From Pleodorina starrii (taxonomy: Eukaryota; Chlorophyta; Chlorophyceae; Chlamydomonadales; Volvocaceae): 64,000 nucleotides of DNA. Positions within the stretch are counted from its first letter, which is position 1; the number at the start of each line of letters is the position of its first letter. This document shows, piece by piece, positions 58,301-64,000 of this stretch. The position numbers and the translations under genes were made by a program. The notes under the pieces were generated by a model. The model worked only from the letters and a program-made list of their open reading frames with translations, searched no databases and was not told the origin of the DNA. The stretch spans positions 1,099,001 to 1,163,000 of the forward strand of contig BRXU01000029.1 of assembly GCA_030267565.1 (NCBI GenBank), given 5' to 3'.

Positions 58301-61300
58301 GACTCCGCTGGATTCGCACAACCACACCTGCACCTGCATCTTCATTCCTACGACCACCACGCAACGCGTTGACGAGTGTGTGCCCCTCCCAAGCCACCCG
58401 CCACCCACGCAACCCCCTGCCCTCCCCTGCGGTTCGCGCTTCCTTCCCCTCTCCGCCCCCTCCCCGCCCCCTCCCCCTTCCCCTCCCTGGCGCAGTCTTC
58501 TGGGCGGCACCCCCGGCCTGGACGCCTCACTGCTGTCCGCCCGCCTCTACAACTACGCGCTGCCGCGAGCCGACCTAGCCGACGAGTCCACCTGTCTCCT
58601 AGCCCCCCGACAAGACTGCGCCGCGCGCTTCGGTCTCCGCGCCGCCGCGCCTTCGGTCTCCGCCCCTTCACCTGCCGCCGTCGCCACCGCAGCCCTGAAG
58701 CCGGCTTCCGCAGCGCTGTCGCCGGCGCGCGTTCCGGCCGGCACGTTGGCGTTTCCGGTGGCGGCGGCGCAGCGGTCGGAGTGGGACCTGCTGGCGGCCA
58801 GTGCCGCCGCCGGCGCCGCCGCCGCTGCGACCTTACCTCCGGGTCCCACGCCCCGGACGAGATACCGACTGCAGGTACGGGCGCTGGCGACGACACCGGC
58901 GGGGTGGGCCTAGCCCAGGCATATACGTTCCATATGCGTACCGGTATTCGTTCCACCTGGACTTGCTCTTCCACCTCCCGTGTGGATGGTGGCCTGTTAC
59001 ATACGGGGGGTAGGGTGGTGGTGTGCCGGCGCACGTCCACACAAGAAGGTGTATTAGGAAGCATGCGGGATCCCCTGGACCCCGAGGCCACAGCGCCGTT
59101 TTGGAGCCGTCCTCCCGTTGCGGCCGCGGCATGACTCGGGGGACCGCTCCTTCGCCTCCACCACCTCCACCGCCTCCACCTTCCGCCTTCCGCTCCGGTC
59201 CACCCCTGCGGCCTCACCTCCATCACTGCCCTTCCCCGGCAGGTCGGCAACTGGTCGGCCTGCAGCGCCGCCTGCGGCGGCGGCGTGACTCTGCGCTCCG
59301 TCCGCTGCCTGCGAGCCGCCAACAAGGGACCCTGGGCCGTGGGGCTGGACGACTGCCCGTTGGCTGCCCTGCCCCCGGCCGCCGCGGTGTGCAACCTGCA
59401 GCCCTGCCCGGCGCGCTGGCCGGCGCTGACGCCGGTGCCCGGACCCAGCCAATGCTCGCAGCCGGTCGGCTGTGCCGCCGCCGCCGCCGCCGCCGCGGCA
59501 TCCGCATCCGCAGCGGCAGCCGCAGCTGCGACAGCGGGCGGCGCGGCGGCGACGGCGGCGACGCGGCAGCTGCAGCCGACGTGCCTTCAGGCCGGCGGCG
59601 TGCAGCTGCGTCTCGGCGCTTGCGTTACTACGGCTGCCGCTGCTGCTGCTACTGTTGTTGCCCTGGGCGCCTCCGCCGCCGCCAGCAAGGAAGCAGCGGC
59701 GACGGCGGCGGCGGCCGTATCAGCCACGGCGGCCAGTGGCGTGCCTGAGGTGTGGGGTGGCGGCACCTGGCAGGGCCTGACGCTGCAGCTCAACATCTCC
59801 CTCCCGGTGGTGCCCATTCCACCTGACCTGCCACGTAGCGCCAGGGATGGCGGCGGCGCATTGCAGCCGCCGCTGCCACCGCAGCCGCCGCCCAGTCGAA
59901 GCCTGAGCCTGCGCCAGGCGGTGCTGCAGGGCGCACTGCAGCAGGCCTGCGACGCAGCTGCCGCTGACGCCGCATCACTGGCTGCTGCGCCGGCCCCGCC
60001 CCCGCCCCCGTCCGTCGACTGTGGTGCCTCCGATGTGGCCTGGCGGTTCGGGCCTTGGGGCCCTTGTCATGCGGACTGCAGCAGCAGCGGCAGCAGCGAC
60101 GGTGGCGGTGGGGGCGGCGCTCGCGTGAGGGCGGCGGCGTGCGTGAACACGAGCACGGGAGAGTCGCTGGAGGCGGCGCTGTGCGCCGAGGCGTTGGGGC
60201 CGCTGCCGCCGGCGCTGCTGCGCGCGCCTTGCGGCGGCCGGCCGTGCGGCGTGGCGGCTCTGCAGCTGGGGCCCTGGTCGGCCTGCGACACGCGGCGCTC
60301 CGTTCTGGGCAACGGCCGGGCGACGCGCACCGCCTCGTGTGTGGTTGCCCGGGCGGGGACGCAGGCGCAGTGCGGCGGTGGTGATGACGGCGGCGACGCG
60401 GCTCGCTGGTCCCTGGCGCTGTCCAGCGACTGCAGGGCGCGACCCGCGCCCTTCTCGGCGCTGTGCATGGTGCCGTCGCTGGCTCGCAAGGAGGCGGACT
60501 GCTTTGGCAACGGCGCCTGCTCATACGCGGGTGCGTGCGTGTGTGCAAGAGTGTATGTGCGTGTGTGTGTGAGAGAGGGAGGGAGGGGGAGAGAGGGATT
60601 GGGGCAGGTGAGGGTATGGTCGTTCGTGCGTCCGTTGTCATGTCGGGCAGCAGCTGCGTGGAGGGCTGGCGCCACGCACGACCAGACGCGTCGACTCGTG
60701 CGCCGGCCGTTCATTGTATACCCACAGCAACGCGAGTTGGGGATGGGGCCCGGCTACCCCGGAGGCCGGTTACCGGACACACCTTCCTGCACGTGCAAAT
60801 CCTATCACCGATCAGGGGTCGAGTTGGGGTTGAGGCCGGGTGCTACCGTACATACATGCGCTCCCAGCACGTGCCCATGTCCCAGCTCGCACCGGGCGGG
60901 AAAGCCCCGCAGCACGCCGTGCCCCCTCCTTGGTGCGCGCCTCGCCTGGCCTCGCAGCCGCAGCCGCGGCCGCAGCCACGGAAGAGACCACCTTGGGTGC
61001 CTTCGCCGCGTTGCCCCCCCCCCCTTTGCCATCCTTCTCCCCCGGGCCTTCTTCCGGGCTCCATGCCGACCGCCCCGCCCCGCCCCGCCCCGCCCCTCAC
61101 CCCTCAGGCTGCATCTGCAAGCCCGGCTACAGCGGTCAGATGTGCGAGGTCTTCCAAGGCACGCAGGCCGTGTACCTCTCGATGGCGCAGCCGTCCCCGC
61201 GCCCGCCTCTGCTTCTTTCATCCCCGCGAGCGCCACCCGCCGCGCCCCCGGCCGCCAACGCCGGCGCCTCATCCCCAGCGACCGCAGCCGCGTCCCTGCT

Positions 61301-63660
61301 CCTGAGCGCCCTTCCCGTGCCCTCCGGCGGGGCCTGCCCCAGCGGCATCCTCGACCGCCAGGGGGCTTGCTGCCACTCGGGCCACATGGCGACGGACGGC
61401 ACCTGCTGCGCTGATGCCGGCGGCGCCGCCGGCAGCGGCAGCAGCGGAGCGGGCGTGGCGCCCTCCCTGGACGGACTGGGCCGCTGCTGCTACGAGCCGG
61501 TCGATGCGTGCGGTGTGTGCGGCGGATCCGGGGTGGCGGTGGATGTGCAGGTAGGGTGGGGTAGGTAGGGTTGGGTGTAGGGTGCTGCCGCCGCCGTTGG
61601 GATGGGGCTCCATTTACCGGTACGGCATCAGGGTGCGGTACGGTGTCAGATGCTCCAAATGTCAGCGTCTGCGGCACCGCAACAAGCCCGTGCCCGTTTT
61701 TGGTGCCCTGCTCGGGGGTGTTCATTTTCACGGCCCTCGGCACTGGCGGGAACCTCCGGCCGCCGGGGCGCCGTTCGTGGGACTGACGTGTAGGCTGTCC
61801 CCACTGAGCTCTCATCTGGCATCCCTCCCTCCCCCTCTGGCTCTGCCCCAATAACCCCGCGATTCTGCGCTGGATCTGCCCAGGGGCCGCCCGCCCGGCT
61901 GCGGATGAACGCTCCCCGCACCCTACGCCAGCGCCACCGCCCCCCCCGGGTGACAAACCCTCTCTCCCTCTCTATCTCTATATCTCTCTATCTCTCCCTT
62001 TTCACGCCCCCCCCCTCTACGCCACCACCCGACCGCAGGGTGCCTGCTGCGCCACGCTGCTGGACCAGTACGGCGTCTGCTGCGCCTCCGGCCTGACGGA
62101 CGAGTGTGGCGTGTGCGACGGCGACGGCACCACCTGCGCGGTGCGTCTGCAGCTGCGGCTGACGCTGACGCTGACGCAGTCCGGTCCCATCTCCAACTGG
62201 GTCGCCCCCGCCCTGGCCCCCGCCACCTCCACCACGCCAAGCGCTTCCTTGGCGACCGCCGGCGTCGCGACGGCGTTGCCCGGCGCCGCTTCTGCGGCGG
62301 CTGCAGGCGCCGCCGCTGCTACGCCCGCTGCGGCGACGCTGGGGCAGCTGCTGCGCCTGGCCCTGGGGCCAGTGCAGGGCGGCACCCTAAGCATCGCCCT
62401 GGCGGCGGCGACTGCTGTAGATGCGGTCGCCGCCGACGCGGCCGTCGAAGGGCAACCGCTGCCGCCGCCGCCGCAGCAGCAGCAGCAGGGCTCAATTGTT
62501 GTCACGTTCGACATCACTTACGGTGACAGCGAGGCAGGCGGCGAGCCCACGGTCGCCGCCAGCGCCGACGCCACGGCGACCGCCGCCAGCACGGTGGCGG
62601 GGAGTGCTGATGTTGACGCCCGGGGCGGGTCGCCTCTGGGGCCGTACAATTTCACCACGGCGGCCGTGGGTCTGCGCCTCGAGGCGCTACGCGACCTGTT
62701 GCTGGGGCTGCGTCTGCAGGGGCTGAGCCAGGGCGGCGAATCAGACAGCGTCATCGGCGCCGGCACCACGGCTGTCAAGACGGTCGCGGACGCAGCGGCG
62801 GCCGATTCTCAGGCTGGAAAGCTGTCTGGTGGCGACGGTGACGCGGCCGCCGTGGGAGGCCGCGTCACCGGCCCACAGGAAGGTGTCCCTGAGGCCGACG
62901 CAGGCGAAGGCGAAGACACCGGGTCTGCGGCCGGGTGGGATGGCGACGGCGGCGGCGCACCGCAGCTGAGTGCGGTGGATGCGGCCTTGGCGGCATCGGG
63001 GACGTTCCTGCTGCGTCAGCAGGAGCAGCAGCCCCAGCGTCAGCAGCCCCATGCGGAGGTGATGCAGCAGCTGGCATGGTCAGGGCAGCAGAGAGGCGGC
63101 CTCGAAGCCGCCGCTGAAGGAGCCCTGGCGGACCGCTACCACCGCAGCCGCCGCCGCCGCCGCCGGGTCCTGTCGGCATCCGTCGGGGCCGGTGGCGGGG
63201 CTCCTCCGCCCTCGCCTCCATCGCCATCCCTGCCTCAAGCGCCATCTCCGCCGGCGCCTCCTGCACCATCCCCGCCGGCACCGGCATCGGCTGCGGCGCA
63301 GTCGTGGACCGGGGCGCAGGCGCTGCTCATCGGAGGGTCATCGGAGGAGGTGCGCGGCGCCGCGGCGGCACTGGGCCTGCTGGGTTTGGAGGTGTACGGC
63401 ATCGAGCGGCTCGGCGTGTGCGGCAACGGCGTGTGTGAGGTCGGAGAGCAGCTGTGGCCGGGCAGCACGACAGAGGCGGTGACGGCCGAGGTGGCGGCCG
63501 CTGCCGGGGGATGTCCGGCGGACTGTCCGCTGGCTCTGCGGGCGTGCCCGGCCGGCAGCGCCTCCGGCGGCGGCAGCGGTAGCGGCGGCGGCGATGTACG
63601 GCAGTGCAGCGGCCGGGGAGTCTGCTTGATGGCTTCCGGTGCCTGCACGTGCTTCGAGGG
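46362..63660 (+). CDS. Giant secreted M11-type metalloprotease with LamG, PKD-like, TSP1 and EGF-like modules (3' partial)
   Basis: Twenty-three exons, phase-consistent: 46362-46896, 47485-47657, 48232-48731, 49123-49210, 49480-49601, 49990-50174, 50796-50926, 51282-51403, 51631-51796, 52044-52300, 52802-52874, 53240-53286, 53724-54271, 54599-54810, 55165-55330, 55485-56141, 56595-56776, 56964-57233, 57742-57986, 58496-58874, 59243-60530, 61108-61550 and 62039-63660. They give 2803 residues, still open. In order: signal peptide (LLQLALPLLLLLATATLPG); LamG-like (60-236); PKD-like (350-470); metzincin catalytic domain with HEMGHLLGLPH (745-755) and a Met-turn-like LDMMACC (785-791), closest to gametolysin-type M11; Pro/Ser linker; second LamG-like (1328-1600, ending SARLYNYAL); three TSP1-like units (1687, 1944 and 2022 onward; first NWSACSAACGGG); EGF-like CICKPGYSGQMC; ECGVCDGDGTTC; a polybasic run; a PPSP-rich spacer; CGNGVCEVGE. 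Probably acts in the extracellular matrix. Confidence 0.82.
51183..51242. repeat. CTGTCTGC/CTGC microsatellite in a metalloprotease intron
   Basis: Interspersed CTGC and CTGT units over about 60 bases in the intron before exon 51282-51403. It contributes to the pyrimidine-rich acceptor region. Confidence 0.85.
52254..52286 (+). other. Zinc-binding active-site codons (HEMGHLLGLPH)
   Basis: Codons for the HExxHxxGxxH metzincin signature inside exon 52044-52300. The three His are expected zinc ligands and the Glu the catalytic base, so the protease is predicted to be active. Confidence 0.9.
53134..53209. repeat. ACTC tetranucleotide microsatellite
   Basis: About 19 perfect CACT units immediately upstream of the acceptor of exon 53240-53286, so it forms most of that intron's pyrimidine tract region. 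Confidence 0.95.
54398..54481. repeat. TGTT/TTTTC-rich microsatellite
   Basis: TTTTCTG units followed by about eight TTTG units in the intron between exons 53724-54271 and 54599-54810; the only strongly T-rich tract in this gene. Confidence 0.9.
56283..56329. repeat. GGGT tetranucleotide microsatellite
   Basis: About 11 perfect TGGG units in the intron before exon 56595-56776. G-runs of three spaced by one base could form a G-quadruplex on the coding strand. Confidence 0.95.
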
Positions 63661-64000
63661 GTGAGCGGGCCGAGGCTGTGGAGGTCTGCGAGGGGGGGAA
63701 GGGAAGGGGGGAGCCAGCCAGCCAGAGGCGCAATGCGCGTGGCCCCCGCAACGGCTTTGCTTCGTTAGACCCACATACCCTTTACAACCCACATCGCCGG
63801 TCTTTTCTCCTTGATGGGAGGAGGGGCTGGGTGTTGGGCCTTGGGAGGCGGCCGCTGGGAGGCGCTTCTCGCGGGCTATGGAGCAGCACACGGGCCCGAG
63901 ATGAAGCTCTTGAAAGAAACCGCCGTCCGGACGTGCAGTGGGTTGACCCTCCTGACCCACCGCAGTCGCAAAATCCGGTGGGCGTGTTGCTTGTTGATCT
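63661..64000. other. Intron of the metalloprotease gene, with a doubtful next exon
   Basis: The donor GTGAGC follows base 63660 in phase 2. A possible acceptor CCGCAG ends at 63965; continuing from it gives RKIRWACCLL, which does not look like the rest of an EGF-like module, so the true next exon is probably outside the window. Confidence 0.5.

Noticed and set aside
63966..64000. Possible 24th exon of the metalloprotease gene
   Set aside because: The acceptor is plausible, but the resulting RKIRWACCLL does not complete the EGF-like module; left unassigned at the window edge.

Overview
The window looks like nuclear DNA of a chlamydomonadalean (volvocine-type) green alga. The genes are GC-rich and intron-dense with GT-AG (and apparently two GC-AG) introns, and the proteins carry long Gln, Ala, Gly and Pro runs. 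A TGTAA poly(A) signal lies a few hundred bases past two of the stops, and a CCCTAAA/CCCTAAAA tract resembles green-plant telomere repeat. No prokaryotic operon signals are visible. All exon models were joined by hand; every junction was checked for a splice dinucleotide and for phase continuity, and the models were not compared with transcripts.

Layout: (1) 0.1-19.2 kb holds three paralogues of a family I do not recognise. Gene A (+, 5' end outside the window), B (-) and C (-) share the order of five homologous exons and end in long Gln/Pro-rich tails. B and C are close relatives; A is strongly diverged. (2) 22.3-25.2 kb (-) encodes an HGH1/FAM203-type armadillo-like protein. (3) 29.3-34.0 kb (-) encodes a protein joining about nine pentatricopeptide (PPR) repeats to a C-terminal cyclin fold; a decayed copy of one of its exons lies at 25.5 kb. 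(4) 36.7-40.1 kb (+) encodes a TKL-like protein kinase that lacks key catalytic residues (probable pseudokinase). (5) 44.3-45.5 kb (-) encodes a small ankyrin-repeat protein. (6) 46.4 kb to beyond 63.7 kb (+) is one very large gene of at least 23 exons. It encodes a secreted protein with a signal peptide, LamG-like, PKD-like, M11-type metalloprotease (HEMGHLLGLPH), second LamG-like, three thrombospondin-1-like, EGF-like and other Cys-rich modules, plus a Pro/Ser-rich spacer; its 3' end is outside the window.

The gene-free blocks (3.7-7.4, 11.2-15.2, 19.2-22.3, 25.2-29.3, 34.0-36.7 and 40.1-44.3 kb) hold UTRs, minisatellites, microsatellites and relics. I found no intact transposon, tRNA, rRNA or CRISPR array. 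The genes are unrelated in function: RNA binding/cyclin, a translation-factor chaperone, signalling, and extracellular proteolysis. The only local family is the A/B/C set.
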